Positions 1 to 9,512 of a stretch of 64,000 nt of DNA are shown here, piece after piece. Made by a program: the position numbers and the translations under genes. Positions within the stretch are counted from its first letter, which is position 1; the number at the start of each line of letters is the position of its first letter. The notes under the pieces were generated by a model. The model did not search any database, was not told where the DNA came from, and saw nothing but the letters and a program-made list of their open reading frames with translations. Source of the stretch: Polyangiaceae bacterium (GTDB taxonomy: Bacteria > Myxococcota_A > Polyangia > Polyangiales > Polyangiaceae). The stretch covers positions 1 to 64,000 of the forward strand of contig JAQSWN010000035.1 in the NCBI GenBank assembly GCA_029266615.1. Reading direction: 5' to 3'.

Positions 1-62
1 ACGACGCGTCGTCATGGACGCTCGGCCCTACCCCCTGACCGAGCGATCGCGTACGGTGTGCC

Positions 63-153
63 GAGTGTGCCACCGTGCCGTGGCACGCTGACGGTCGCAA
101 TGATTTGCGCGCTGTGAAGAGTTTGCGTGTAGGTGGGGCACCTCACCCCCACC
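63..153. repeat. two hairpin-forming inverted repeats upstream of the PA14 gene
   Basis: Bases 67-73 and 80-86 form a perfect 7-bp inverted repeat (GTGCCAC/GTGGCAC) around a 6-base loop. Bases 132-138 and 147-153 form a second 7-bp repeat (GGTGGGG/CCCCACC). Neither is followed by a T tract, so intrinsic terminator activity is not supported. They lie in the 5' region of the large lipoprotein gene and could be operators or RNA structures. No gene is seen in bases 1-278. Confidence 0.3.
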
Positions 154-278
154 CAAGTACCTGAAACCACAGGGTATTGAATGCAGAGTGCCGCGCGCTG
201 CGGCGGCATGCCTCGTGCTAGCCCCGTCAGACCGAATTTTTAGCGCTGCGGTGGAGGTTGAGGAGAGTGGGTTTTCGG

Positions 279-3200
279 ATGTCCCCAATAGCGATACGGC
301 TCGCCTGCACCTTCACTTTAGGGGTGCTGGGCACCTTCGCGTCGGGGTGCGACGACGAAGCGCCTCCCGCCGGCCTCGCCTCGGAGCCGGGGCAGGGCCA
401 CCTGGATCCTGGCGACCGCTGCGCAACGCCGAACGCCGGCTGCGCCTGCAAGAAGCCCGGCCAAGTCGTGGAGTGCGGCAAGGTTTCGCGCGAAGCCGAA
501 GGCCAAACCTGGTGCTCCGTCGGTCACCGCACGTGCGCCGACGACAGCGTCTGGGGTGAGTGCGAAATCCAAGGGCTGCGCGTCGTGGACAGCTCAGAGC
601 CCGCGCCGTCGGAGCAAGGGCTAGGAGTCCCTACCGCGTGCACCGCCAACCTGTGCGACCCCTTCTGCCAAGAGGTGTCGGATACAGCTACGGATCTGGA
701 CCTGCCGGATGGTCTGCAGGAGACGCCCGAGGGCGGCATCACCCTCGTCCCCAAAGACAGCACGATCAACGACACGACGTGCACCGCCATCGAGGTGTCG
801 CCGACGCCGCAGGTGCTCACCGTCTCCAGTCTCGCCGGCGCGAGCACTGCGACCGGTTTGCAGGGCGAGTACTTCAATCGGCTGTTCGGGGACGGCGGAG
901 TTCCGACCAGCGCGACGCCCGACGCGGTTCGTATCGATCCGCAGGTGTCGTTCAACTGGCCCGGTGCTCCCAGCCCGGGCATGAACGGCGACGAGTACAC
1001 GGTTCGCTGGACAGGCTGGATCCGACCTTCGGTCACGCGCAGTTACCAGGTCTGCGCTTTGAGCGACGACGGCGTACGGGTTTGGCTCGGCGACGCAGCG
1101 ACGCCGGTCATCCAAAACTGGAACGATCACGGCTCGATCGAGGACTGTGCTCCGGCAACGACGCTGACCGCCAACACGCTCTACAAGGTGCGCATGGAGT
1201 TCTACGAGAACTCCGGCTACGGCGTGGCGGAGCTGCGCTGGAAGCACTCCGGTATCGCCGAGAGTGAGCTCATCCCGAGCTGGAATCTGCAGCCGCCGGA
1301 CGCGGTAACCAACGACAACGGCTTCGTCGTCACGCCCTCCGCCGCCAACTTCACCGTGTTGGCGCGGCCGGCCGGGTGCTTCGAGGGGACCTTGCGCGCG
1401 GCCTGGAGCGTGGATCGCCTCGATCGCGCCATCGTCGACAACCTCGGACAGGTATCGCTCTTCGCGCCGCTCGCCGGCGACATCACCGCCACCGCCTACG
1501 TGGGAGGTTTCCGGGCCACCGGTACGGTGCAAGTGAAGGTGGACGTGCTGGACACCGCGCAGGCTCCGGACGGCGCGGTGGCTTCGCTCGAGGGTGCCCC
1601 TTCCGGCACGGATCCGATGACGGTGCTGTATCCCTACGTGGACACCGTGTTCCCGCTGGGGCTACGCGCGCCTTCGATTCAGTGGGACACGGGCAACACC
1701 GCCGCGAGCGCGGTGGCCATCACTCTCACGTCACCGGCTACCGGAACCCCCGCGTTCCGCTGGCGCAAAATCGTGCCGGAGACGAGCCCCGCCCGCTACA
1801 CGGTGCCGCAGGACGTGTGGGCCTTGTTCGAAGGCAGCGCCAAGGGGAAGACCGCGGCGTACTCGGTACAGCGCGTGACCGGCGGTGTCGCGCGGCCGGC
1901 GGTGGTGCGGCGCATCGCCTTTGCCAACGCGCCCGTTCGCGGCAAAATCTACTACACGCAGTACGCCACCAACGCGACGAGCATGATGGTGGCCGACCCA
2001 GGTTCCACCACGAGCGCGAAGAGCGTTTTCCCGACCGAGACGGGAGGCGTCAACAACCAGAAGTGCCCGGTGTGCCACAGCGTATCGGCTAACGGCACCA
2101 CGTTCGCGACGTCGGACCGGAGCTTCAGCTCGAACGGCGGCCTTTCGCGCATCAACACCGACGGGAGCTTCACGCTCCTCTCCGACTATTCGGCCAGCAC
2201 CAATCCCTACCGCACCGCGAGCAGTGACTGGCGCGGTTTCGCTTGGGCGCCGCTCACGCCGGACGGCACGTTGGCGCTCGCCGCCAACAACATCTGGGGA
2301 AACTCCAAGCAGGAGGTAGTCGGTATCGACGCGGCGACCCGAACCGTGGCCGTCCCCGGGACGGTCTTGTCTGGTGGCAACGGCACTGGCCTGCTCGCCA
2401 AGTACTACATGAACACGGGGCAATCGGGCTGGGACTGGCGCCGCACCGACCCCAAGATCGATTTCAATTGGGCGGCCGCGTCGCCTGGCGGTCCCGTTCC
2501 GAACGCGTTCTCGGTGGACTGGTCGGGACAAATTCAGGCGTACACCAGCGAAAATTACACGTTCGAGCTCCAGACCAGCGGCGGCGTACGGCTCTCGATC
2601 GGTGGCAACGTCGTCATCGACCAGCTCGCCAACGCGGCCGCGAACCAGACTTACACCGCGACCGTCGCCCTGACGCGTGGCGAGAAGACGGCCATCGCGC
2701 TCGCCTTCCGGGACATGGGGGCCAACGCCGCCGTCGCCCTCCGGTGGAGCACGCCCTCCATCCCCAAGCAGCTCGTGCCGCAGACGCAGCTCTACCCGAA
2801 CGATGGCTGGCACGGCGTCCTCGCCACGTACTACGACGAGAACGACTTCACGGCCCCGTTCGTTACGGACCGCCTCGAGTCCAACCTAGACGCGATTTGG
2901 GGCGAGGGCGGGCCGCGCCCCATGCCGAGCCGGGACAACGACAATTGGAGCGCGGTATTCACCGGGCAGATTCAGGCCCCCGCCACCGGCAACCTCGCCC
3001 TCTGCGCGACCTCGAGCGATGAGGTCAGCGTCTCGGCAGGCGGTACCGTGCGTCTCACCGCCACGGGGGTATCGGACGGCTGCTCGGTCCCGTTCCCCGT
3101 CACGGAAGGAGCGAAGTACGACTTGCGAGTCACGTTCAAGGAGCTCGTCCAGGACGCTCGCCTCACGCTGAGCTGGGCCATGGATGGCGTATTCGCGCGC

Positions 3201-5210
3201 GAGACCGTGCCCAGCGAGCGCCTGACGCCTCCGGTCGGATGGACGCCACCGACGAACGGCCTCACCGTCACGTATTACGACCGGGACGACTACAACGCGA
3301 CGCTGGAGACGGGCGCGAAGGTGTACGCCACCACCCGTATCGAGCCGAACGCCGACCTGCGCTGGATTGATTACCGCCCGGAGTTCAGCAGCGCGCTCAC
3401 GGAGTCGGACACGTTCGCGTCGCGCTTCACCGGCCGTGTCGAGGCGCCTTGCACGGGCGTCTACGAGCTGGAGGTGAACGGGGACGACGGTGGCCGGCTG
3501 TGGCTGGACGACCAGCGAGTCGTCAACCTTCGCGCCGACGGCACGCAGCAAGGGGCCATCTGGCTCGACGCTGGCTTGCATGACCTGAAGCTGGACCACC
3601 GCCAGGGCTCCGGTGGCTCGTTCATCAGTCTCCGCTGGCGAGCGGCATGCATGAACACGACCTCGTTCACGGCCATTCCGAACGCCAACCTCTACCCGAC
3701 CGGCGACCGCGGTACCGCCGGCTTCACGATGGCCGGCGGCGACAACGGCAACGATACCGGCTACTTCGTATGGAAAACGCCGGCTGCGGCCGGGAACGCC
3801 TCGGCCGATGTGACCGGCGAGAGCCCCGGCCGATGGGGTCTCGGCTCGTCCGTGATGATGGTGCCCTCGTTCGCGCCGGACGCGTCCAAGCTCGTCTTCG
3901 TTGACGGTGACTCCGCTGGCGGCAACGGCTGGCGTAAGGGTCTCAGCACGTTCGACTTCGACCAGGCCGGTAAGGTGTTCAAGAACCGCAAGACCATCGT
4001 CAGCACCTGGCCGCGGGGCGACGTGATGAAGTGGCCGGTTTTCGAGAGCGACTCGCGCAGCGTCATCTACCAGGCCACGGTGCCGGCCGACATGTGCTGC
4101 CGCAAGACGAACTGGACGAAGTACGGCTTCATGGGGCCGAGCAACTACTTCGAAGATCCGGGTCGCCTGTTCTCGGTCGACTCGCAGGCGGCAAGCCCGG
4201 CGCCGGTGGAGCTCGCCAAGCTCAACCAAGGCGAGCGCGCGCTGGATCGCAACAAGTCGTACCAACCCACGATGCTGCCGCAAGCGGCGGGCGGCTATCG
4301 CTGGGCGGTTTTCACGAGCACGCGTCCCTACGGCAACACCCTGAACCTGCAAGGCCAGCAAGACTTCTCGAACACGTCCGCGTACACGCACATCTCGGAG
4401 TACGGAAAGCTGCAGAGCATGCTCTGGGTCGCGGCGGTCGACGACGCGCCCAGCGCGGGCGTCGATCGCAGCCACCCGGCGTTCTTCCTGCCGAATCAAA
4501 ACTTCAGCGAGGTGGCCTCCACTCGATACGTCAACGAGCGCGCTTTCTGGGTCGCGGAAGCGTGCCGGCCGGCGGGCAACACCACTGCCAGCACTTGTGA
4601 AGTGGACGAAGATTGCTGCGGCGGAACCGCCGGTGAGGCCGCGTGCCGCATCGATTCTCCCGTCAGCGTTCCGCCCACGCGCCACTGCTTCAAGCGGCCG
4701 AACGCGGGCTCGTGCGTGATGACAGGTAACGCGTGCGTGGTGACCGACGAGTGCTGCGAGGGCACCGTCTGCGATGACGGCACTTGCGTGAAGCCGCCCG
4801 GCTTCGCGAAATATGCTCCTGCGAATTTCGAGCGCGTCTACGAGTCCAACTGCGAGTCCGGCACTCTCGCGGATTGGACGTTCTTCGACCTCAAAGCCTC
4901 CGTGCCGGAAACCGGTGGCAAAATAGAGGTGTACGCCGAGTCGTCGGACTCGCCGACCGGTTTCCAGACGTTACCCGCGTATCCGGCCGCCATAGACCTG
5001 GAGGGCGTGGCGCTGATCGGGACGGAAGAGCCGCCCGGCAAGGCGCCGGACTTTCGCAGGTTCCCGATGGACGCCGCGCTGTTGGCGGGGAAGGTGGTGG
5101 AGCGCCGGTACCTCAAGATCACGCTCCGCTTGGTGCCGAGCCAAAGCGGCATCGCGGCCCCGGTCGTCATGGAATTCCGACAATCCTTCAGCTGTCCCCC
5201 CGGCGAATGA
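279..5210 (+). CDS. giant PA14-repeat lipoprotein with CxxCH motif and Cys-rich module
   Basis: A 1643-aa secreted lipoprotein. The signal peptide ends in a lipobox with Cys24 followed by Asp. Four PA14-like modules, each opening with a G-x-x-x-x-Y-[FY] pattern, lie near residues 193-340, 703-842, 844-985 and 993-1142. PA14 is a beta-sandwich that in related surface proteins binds carbohydrate. Between modules 1 and 2 sits CPVCH (about residues 596-600), a c-type haem attachment pattern, next to a propeller-like stretch. A second propeller-like region follows module 4, then a Cys-rich knot (about 1427-1507) and a C-terminal sandwich-like domain. ATG 279 has AGGAG at 261-265, 13 bases upstream; an in-frame TTG at 258 is an alternative start. 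The stop overlaps the next start (ATGA). The surface adhesin or glycan-binding role is inferred. Confidence 0.85.
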   Translation: MSPIAIRLACTFTLGVLGTFASGCDDEAPPAGLASEPGQGHLDPGDRCATPNAGCACKKPGQVVECGKVSREAEGQTWCSVGHRTCADDSVWGECEIQGLRVVDSSEPAPSEQGLGVPTACTANLCDPFCQEVSDTATDLDLPDGLQETPEGGITLVPKDSTINDTTCTAIEVSPTPQVLTVSSLAGASTATGLQGEYFNRLFGDGGVPTSATPDAVRIDPQVSFNWPGAPSPGMNGDEYTVRWTGWIRPSVTRSYQVCALSDDGVRVWLGDAATPVIQNWNDHGSIEDCAPATTLTANTLYKVRMEFYENSGYGVAELRWKHSGIAESELIPSWNLQPPDAVTNDNGFVVTPSAANFTVLARPAGCFEGTLRAAWSVDRLDRAIVDNLGQVSLFAPLAGDITATAYVGGFRATGTVQVKVDVLDTAQAPDGAVASLEGAPSGTDPMTVLYPYVDTVFPLGLRAPSIQWDTGNTAASAVAITLTSPATGTPAFRWRKIVPETSPARYTVPQDVWALFEGSAKGKTAAYSVQRVTGGVARPAVVRRIAFANAPVRGKIYYTQYATNATSMMVADPGSTTSAKSVFPTETGGVNNQKCPVCHSVSANGTTFATSDRSFSSNGGLSRINTDGSFTLLSDYSASTNPYRTASSDWRGFAWAPLTPDGTLALAANNIWGNSKQEVVGIDAATRTVAVPGTVLSGGNGTGLLAKYYMNTGQSGWDWRRTDPKIDFNWAAASPGGPVPNAFSVDWSGQIQAYTSENYTFELQTSGGVRLSIGGNVVIDQLANAAANQTYTATVALTRGEKTAIALAFRDMGANAAVALRWSTPSIPKQLVPQTQLYPNDGWHGVLATYYDENDFTAPFVTDRLESNLDAIWGEGGPRPMPSRDNDNWSAVFTGQIQAPATGNLALCATSSDEVSVSAGGTVRLTATGVSDGCSVPFPVTEGAKYDLRVTFKELVQDARLTLSWAMDGVFARETVPSERLTPPVGWTPPTNGLTVTYYDRDDYNATLETGAKVYATTRIEPNADLRWIDYRPEFSSALTESDTFASRFTGRVEAPCTGVYELEVNGDDGGRLWLDDQRVVNLRADGTQQGAIWLDAGLHDLKLDHRQGSGGSFISLRWRAACMNTTSFTAIPNANLYPTGDRGTAGFTMAGGDNGNDTGYFVWKTPAAAGNASADVTGESPGRWGLGSSVMMVPSFAPDASKLVFVDGDSAGGNGWRKGLSTFDFDQAGKVFKNRKTIVSTWPRGDVMKWPVFESDSRSVIYQATVPADMCCRKTNWTKYGFMGPSNYFEDPGRLFSVDSQAASPAPVELAKLNQGERALDRNKSYQPTMLPQAAGGYRWAVFTSTRPYGNTLNLQGQQDFSNTSAYTHISEYGKLQSMLWVAAVDDAPSAGVDRSHPAFFLPNQNFSEVASTRYVNERAFWVAEACRPAGNTTASTCEVDEDCCGGTAGEAACRIDSPVSVPPTRHCFKRPNAGSCVMTGNACVVTDECCEGTVCDDGTCVKPPGFAKYAPANFERVYESNCESGTLADWTFFDLKASVPETGGKIEVYAESSDSPTGFQTLPAYPAAIDLEGVALIGTEEPPGKAPDFRRFPMDAALLAGKVVERRYLKITLRLVPSQSGIAAPVVMEFRQSFSCPPGE

Positions 5211-6220
5211 GAGCGCACACGACGTTCGCGTGGTTGCTCGCGGCGCTTGCAGTCCCGCTCGCTTGCTCTTCGGAAGACAAGCCGCCGGGGCTCGGTGAGG
5301 GAGCCGCCTCCGGGACCTCGTCGCGCAGTGGGAGTTTCAGCGCGGACCCCGGCGGTCAAAGCTCGGTCGAGCCGGGCGTCGGCGGGCAGCCGTCCGGCGG
5401 CGCGAGCGATGGGCCTGCCGTAGGCGAAGTGGGCGGTGAAGGCATTTACGTCGGCGACGGCGGCGCGCCCGCGAACCCCGCTTCGGTTTGCTCCCGCGAT
5501 GCGGAATGGACGACCACTCCGCTCGAGGGCGTCGACACCGCCGCTGACGAGCGCCTGCTGGCGATGACGCCGGACGAGCTCACTCTGGTGTTCTCGAGGG
5601 ACGACGCTCTGTTCGTGCGAGACGAAGCGCAGGCCACGCCCGTCACGGTGCCGCTCGGGTACACGCACGCGCTCGGAGTCGCGCTGACCGCGGACGGCCT
5701 TTCGTTGATCGTCGTCGCAGAAGACGGCTCCCGCTTCGCGGAGGTCTCGCGCAAGGCCCGCGGCACGGCGTTTTCGGCGTCGGCCAGCACGGCTCGCTTC
5801 ACCGTGTTGAACAACGGGCAAATCACGTCGGGCGACGCCTTCTCCTCGCCCGCGCTCAGCGCCGACGGACAGTCCTTCTACTACACGGCCCGCAAGGGCC
5901 CGTCCGTCGCCTACGTCTATCGAGCCTACGGCGCGAAGCTCTCCGAAACAGAACGGCAAGATCCCGTCACGCTGGGGACGGAGGATGGCCAGGCCAAGCT
6001 CGTGGTCAGCGTCTCCAGCGACGAACGCACGTTGTTCGTGTTGGACGAAGCGCTCGGCTACGTCACGGGTCTATGGAGCGAAACCCCGGCGGCAGAGTTC
6101 AGCGGCGCCGTTCCTTTCGAAGGCTTCGAGACCGTGTTCACGAGCGAGGACTGCGCTCGCATGTACGGGACCACGGAGGTCGACGGCTCGCTCGGCATCG
6201 TGTCCGGGACGCCGAAGTAG
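5207..6220 (+). CDS. WD40/PD40-type beta-propeller lipoprotein
   Basis: A 337-aa lipoprotein whose signal peptide ends in PLAC (Cys20), followed by a Gly/Ser-rich linker. The body carries repeated blade-like phrases such as LTADG and LSADG with aromatic strands, typical of the PD40/TolB-like propellers common in myxobacteria. The ATG overlaps the stop of the PA14 gene by 4 bases, so the two are probably translated together and may act in one surface complex. The substrate is unknown. The start is chosen from this overlap and from the signal peptide that begins exactly there. Confidence 0.75.
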   Translation: MRAHTTFAWLLAALAVPLACSSEDKPPGLGEGAASGTSSRSGSFSADPGGQSSVEPGVGGQPSGGASDGPAVGEVGGEGIYVGDGGAPANPASVCSRDAEWTTTPLEGVDTAADERLLAMTPDELTLVFSRDDALFVRDEAQATPVTVPLGYTHALGVALTADGLSLIVVAEDGSRFAEVSRKARGTAFSASASTARFTVLNNGQITSGDAFSSPALSADGQSFYYTARKGPSVAYVYRAYGAKLSETERQDPVTLGTEDGQAKLVVSVSSDERTLFVLDEALGYVTGLWSETPAAEFSGAVPFEGFETVFTSEDCARMYGTTEVDGSLGIVSGTPK

Positions 6221-6292
6221 CGAATCAATAAGGCGAAATGCTGATCGTTTCGCGGGCCGGGTGTGGTAGCGAGTACGCCCCGGAGATTGATG

Positions 6293-7891
6293 ATGATGCG
6301 TCGGCGTACGATCGTGACGAGCGTGCTCGCGTTGGGGCTTTCAGGGTCGGGTGCCGCATTCGCTCAGAACGCGCCGCCTGCGCCCGCGCCCGTTAAACCT
6401 GCGCCGGTGCCGCCCGCCGCCGCTCCGGGCCCGGCCATCGCTCCCGCCCCGGCTCCGGCGCCTCCTCCCGCGCCCGACATGCCGCCTCCTCCGGCGGACG
6501 CCGCCCCGCCTGCTCCCCCCGAGCCACCCGCACCCGCACCCGCGCCCGCACCCGCGCCGCTACCCGAGCCGGCGCCCCTGCCGGTAGACACCGCACTCCC
6601 CCCCGATCCCGAGCCAGATCTGCCTCCGGTCGAGGCCGCTTCGGACAGCGACTACAGCTGGTACGACGCCATCGAGTTCTCCGCGTTCGTGGATGCGTAC
6701 GCGAGCGTGAACTACAACATGCCCAAGCCGCAGAGCGGCCGTAACGTTCTGCGCACGAACGACTACGCGAATGGCTTCGCGCTGTCGTGGGTCGGCGTGA
6801 ACGCGAGCTATCCGGCGGACCCCGTCGGGGCGACCGTTCAACTGCGCTTTGGGCCGACCGCGATGCAGGTCGCCAAGAGCTGCATCGGCGCGGACCCGGC
6901 GCAGTGCAGCGACGCCGCCAACGGTCTGCAGTTCGTCAAGCAAGCTTTCGGCTCGTGGAAGCCGGGTGGGGCGGACGGCATGTTCCAGCTGGACATCGGC
7001 AAGTTCGACACGCCCTTCGGCGCCGAGGTGCTGGATAGCCAACTGAACATCAACTACACGCGCGGCATCCTGTTTTACTCGCAGCCGCTGTTCCACACCG
7101 GCTTGCGCGCCAGCTTCGCGGTCTCGGAAGCGTTCGACTTCAAGCTTTTGGCCGTCAACGGCTGGAACAACACCATCGACAACAACGTCGGCAAGAGCCT
7201 GGGCGCGCAGCTCAACTTCCACGTCAGGAACGACGACGGCGGAGACCTGCTCGGCGCGTCCGTTGGATATTTGGGCGGCCCGGAGCGGGACGACCTCGCG
7301 ACCATCAACTGCGGCCCGGGCACGGAGTTCTCGGCCAACGCGGTGGCGTGCGTCGCCTCCGCCGCGTCCCGGCCGCGCCAGGCCGTGATCGACGAAGGCT
7401 TGGACAGGGGCGTCGTCGACCGTGCGAACACCAACACCAAGGGCCTCCGCCACCTCATCGACCTGGTCGTCACCGCAAACCCGGTCGAGCGCCTCAGGCT
7501 CGTCCTCAACGCGAACCTCGGCGTAGAGAGCCTGCGCAAGGGCGACACCGCGGATTTCTCGAACGAGACCTATTTCGGGTTCATGCTCGGCGCGCGCGTG
7601 GCGGTGGTCGAGCGGTTCGGCATCGGCGCTCGCGGCGAGTACTTCCGTGACAACGCGGGCTTCATCACCGGTTACGGGCGCGCCGCCGCCGCTCCCGTGG
7701 GCGATCAACAGTACAAGATGAACCTCGTCGGGGGGACGCTCACGCTGGACTACCTGCCGTCGGATTTCTTGACGATCCGTTTGGACAATCGCCTGGATTG
7801 GGCCAGCCGCACTATCTTCAACAAAGACGTGCGCGATCACGCGGGCAGCCAGTTCACGACCACGCTCGGCGTCGTCGCGCACACGAATTAG
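6293..7891 (+). CDS. outer-membrane beta-barrel protein with Pro/Ala-rich linker
   Basis: About 532 aa. A signal peptide ending in AFAQ is followed by roughly 90 residues of Pro/Ala-rich low-complexity linker (residues ~25-115). A long domain of alternating strands then contains aromatic girdle-like motifs, 'GKFDTPFG' and 'LDNRLDWASR'. This resembles the BBP2/OprB-like porin families, in which an N-terminal periplasmic linker precedes the barrel. Three consecutive ATG codons (6290, 6293, 6296) follow GGAGA at 6282-6286; 6293 has the best spacing. The cargo cannot be read from the sequence. It is separated from the preceding lipoprotein by about 70 bases and may share its transcript. Confidence 0.75.
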   Translation: MMRRRTIVTSVLALGLSGSGAAFAQNAPPAPAPVKPAPVPPAAAPGPAIAPAPAPAPPPAPDMPPPPADAAPPAPPEPPAPAPAPAPAPLPEPAPLPVDTALPPDPEPDLPPVEAASDSDYSWYDAIEFSAFVDAYASVNYNMPKPQSGRNVLRTNDYANGFALSWVGVNASYPADPVGATVQLRFGPTAMQVAKSCIGADPAQCSDAANGLQFVKQAFGSWKPGGADGMFQLDIGKFDTPFGAEVLDSQLNINYTRGILFYSQPLFHTGLRASFAVSEAFDFKLLAVNGWNNTIDNNVGKSLGAQLNFHVRNDDGGDLLGASVGYLGGPERDDLATINCGPGTEFSANAVACVASAASRPRQAVIDEGLDRGVVDRANTNTKGLRHLIDLVVTANPVERLRLVLNANLGVESLRKGDTADFSNETYFGFMLGARVAVVERFGIGARGEYFRDNAGFITGYGRAAAAPVGDQQYKMNLVGGTLTLDYLPSDFLTIRLDNRLDWASRTIFNKDVRDHAGSQFTTTLGVVAHTN

Positions 7892-7926
7892 CGGCTTTCT
7901 CGGGGGGGCGAGCCCCGCGCAGCACC

Positions 7927-8874
7927 ATGCCTCCAATTGCCGATAGCCAGCACCCGCGTAAACTCCAGGCGGCGGCCGACATGCACCACACGCTCCGTAC
8001 TCAAGACCTCGAGTTGGCGATCGACGACGTCGTGGGCAGCTACGACGGTCCGCAGGAGATCAACAACTTGGAGAGCGCGGCGCTGCCCAACAAGCGCGCC
8101 GTCGTGGAGGCGTACAACCACATCAAGCCGGTGATCTACCTCGGCTTCTACAGCCTCCGCTCCCTGCGGCGCGAGAACCTGCGCTTCGCCGTGAGTGAGC
8201 ACCTCTACCCCGCGTACGAGATGCTCGTAGAGCAGATCGACCGAGCCCTCACCTACGAGACCGGCGTGGGGCGCGCCCAAGGCGGCTTTCCTGCCGGCTG
8301 GGCCGAGGAGGTCGTGCTGCGGCTGTTTCGCGAGCTACCCAACGTGCGCCGCATGCTGAACACGGACGTCGTGGCTGCGTTCGAAGGAGATCCCGCTGCG
8401 CGCAGCGTGGAAGAAATCGTCTTCAGCTACCCAGCCATCGAGGCGATTACGGCCCACCGCGTCGCCCACGTCCTGTACCGCGAGCGGGTGCCGATGATCC
8501 CACGCATCATCGCCGAATACGCCCATAGCCAGACCGGTATCGACCTGCATCCGGGCGCCAGCATCGGCGAGGCGTTCTTCCTGGATCACGGAACCGGCAC
8601 CGTCGTCGGGGAAACGAGCCGCATCGGCAGGAACGTGAAGCTTTACCAAGGCGTCACGCTCGGCGCGGTCAGCACGCGCCGGCGCGAGTGCGAGCCAGAC
8701 GGCTTCGCCAAGCAGCGCCACCCCACGTTGGAGGACAACGTGACCATCTACGCCGGAGCGACGATCCTAGGTGGGGATACGGTCGTGGGAGAGGGCTCGG
8801 TCGTCGGCGGCAACGTGTGGCTGGTAAGCTCCGTCCCGCCCGGCTCCAAAATCTTCGGCCGGGCCCGAGAATAA
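7927..8874 (+). CDS. cysE: serine O-acetyltransferase (EpsC/CysE type)
   Basis: A 315-aa protein that transfers acetyl from acetyl-CoA to L-serine, the first step of cysteine synthesis in the cytoplasm. The N-terminal half is helical. The C-terminal half is a left-handed beta-helix of hexapeptide repeats with 'HPGASIG', 'DHGTGTVVGE' (His221 region, catalytic in the family) and 'YQGVTLGA'. Its length and N-terminal extension fit the EpsC/SrpH-like branch rather than short enterobacterial CysE. ATG 7927 begins the conserved N-terminus; the reading frame stays open upstream, but that part looks like antisense to the barrel gene. No cysteine synthase gene is adjacent. Confidence 0.88.
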   Translation: MPPIADSQHPRKLQAAADMHHTLRTQDLELAIDDVVGSYDGPQEINNLESAALPNKRAVVEAYNHIKPVIYLGFYSLRSLRRENLRFAVSEHLYPAYEMLVEQIDRALTYETGVGRAQGGFPAGWAEEVVLRLFRELPNVRRMLNTDVVAAFEGDPAARSVEEIVFSYPAIEAITAHRVAHVLYRERVPMIPRIIAEYAHSQTGIDLHPGASIGEAFFLDHGTGTVVGETSRIGRNVKLYQGVTLGAVSTRRRECEPDGFAKQRHPTLEDNVTIYAGATILGGDTVVGEGSVVGGNVWLVSSVPPGSKIFGRARE

Positions 8875-8882
8875 GATTTTAC

Positions 8883-9512
8883 GTGTTACCCCCCGACTCA
8901 ACCACTCGCTACTCCGCTTGGCTCGTCGATCTGGACGGCACTCTCTATCGCCATAAGCCCGTGCAACTGGCGATGGCGGCGGAGCTCTTGCTCTTCGGCT
9001 GGACCTCGATCCGCACGCTTCGCACCTTTCGGCATTCGCACGAAGAGCTACGCGCCGAGTCTGGTAGCGCGCTCGCGGTTGGAACCAGCCCGTTCCAGCG
9101 CCAGGTGGAGCTGGCGGCGAAGAAGCTGGGCAAGCCCGCCGCGGAAGTGGAGCGCGTGGTGCGCCGTTGGATGTTCGAGCGACCGTTGAAATGGGTCGCG
9201 CGCAGCAAGCGTCAGGCGCTGCTCAACGCGCTCGCCCAGTACCGCGCCGGCGGCGGCAAGACCGCGCTGGTCAGCGACTACCCGGCGAGCGGCAAGCTCG
9301 CCGCGCTCGGCGCGACGACGTTGTTCGACCTCGTCGTCTCCAACGGCGAGGAGGGAGGGCCGAGCAAGCTCAAGCCGGACCCGGAAGGGTACCTGAGCGC
9401 GGCGCGGCGCCTGGGCGTGGAGCCGGAGCGGTGCCTCGTCATCGGTGATCGCGACGACGCGGACGGCGCGGCGGCGCGCGCGGCCGGAATGGGGCTTTGC
9501 CTCATCCGCTAG
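8883..9512 (+). CDS. HAD-family phosphatase
   Basis: A 209-aa cytoplasmic hydrolase of the haloacid dehalogenase superfamily. Motif I is DLDGT (Asp16 nucleophile, Asp18 acid/base), motif II is the Ser in 'LVSDYPAS', motif III is the Lys in 'KLKPDP' and motif IV is 'GDRDDAD'. A small helical cap lies between motifs I and II, as in phosphoglycolate-phosphatase-like enzymes. The natural substrate is not evident. GTG 8883 is favoured because it starts just before motif I; no clear ribosome site is seen. Its 3' end overlaps the opposing DUF4230 gene by 11 bases. Confidence 0.8.
   Translation: MLPPDSTTRYSAWLVDLDGTLYRHKPVQLAMAAELLLFGWTSIRTLRTFRHSHEELRAESGSALAVGTSPFQRQVELAAKKLGKPAAEVERVVRRWMFERPLKWVARSKRQALLNALAQYRAGGGKTALVSDYPASGKLAALGATTLFDLVVSNGEEGGPSKLKPDPEGYLSAARRLGVEPERCLVIGDRDDADGAAARAAGMGLCLIR

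Noticed and set aside
81-98. TGGCAC element resembling the -24 half of a sigma-54 promoter
   Set aside because: The -12 GC is not at the required GG-N10-GC distance.
63-153. Hairpins near the window start as an intrinsic terminator
   Set aside because: No T tract follows either hairpin on either strand.
2886-4685. Long minus-strand open frame (about 600 codons) opposite the PA14 gene
   Set aside because: It is the mirror of a GC-rich coding frame: Arg/Ala/Gly-rich composition, no domain, and the plus-strand gene has clear PA14 modules.
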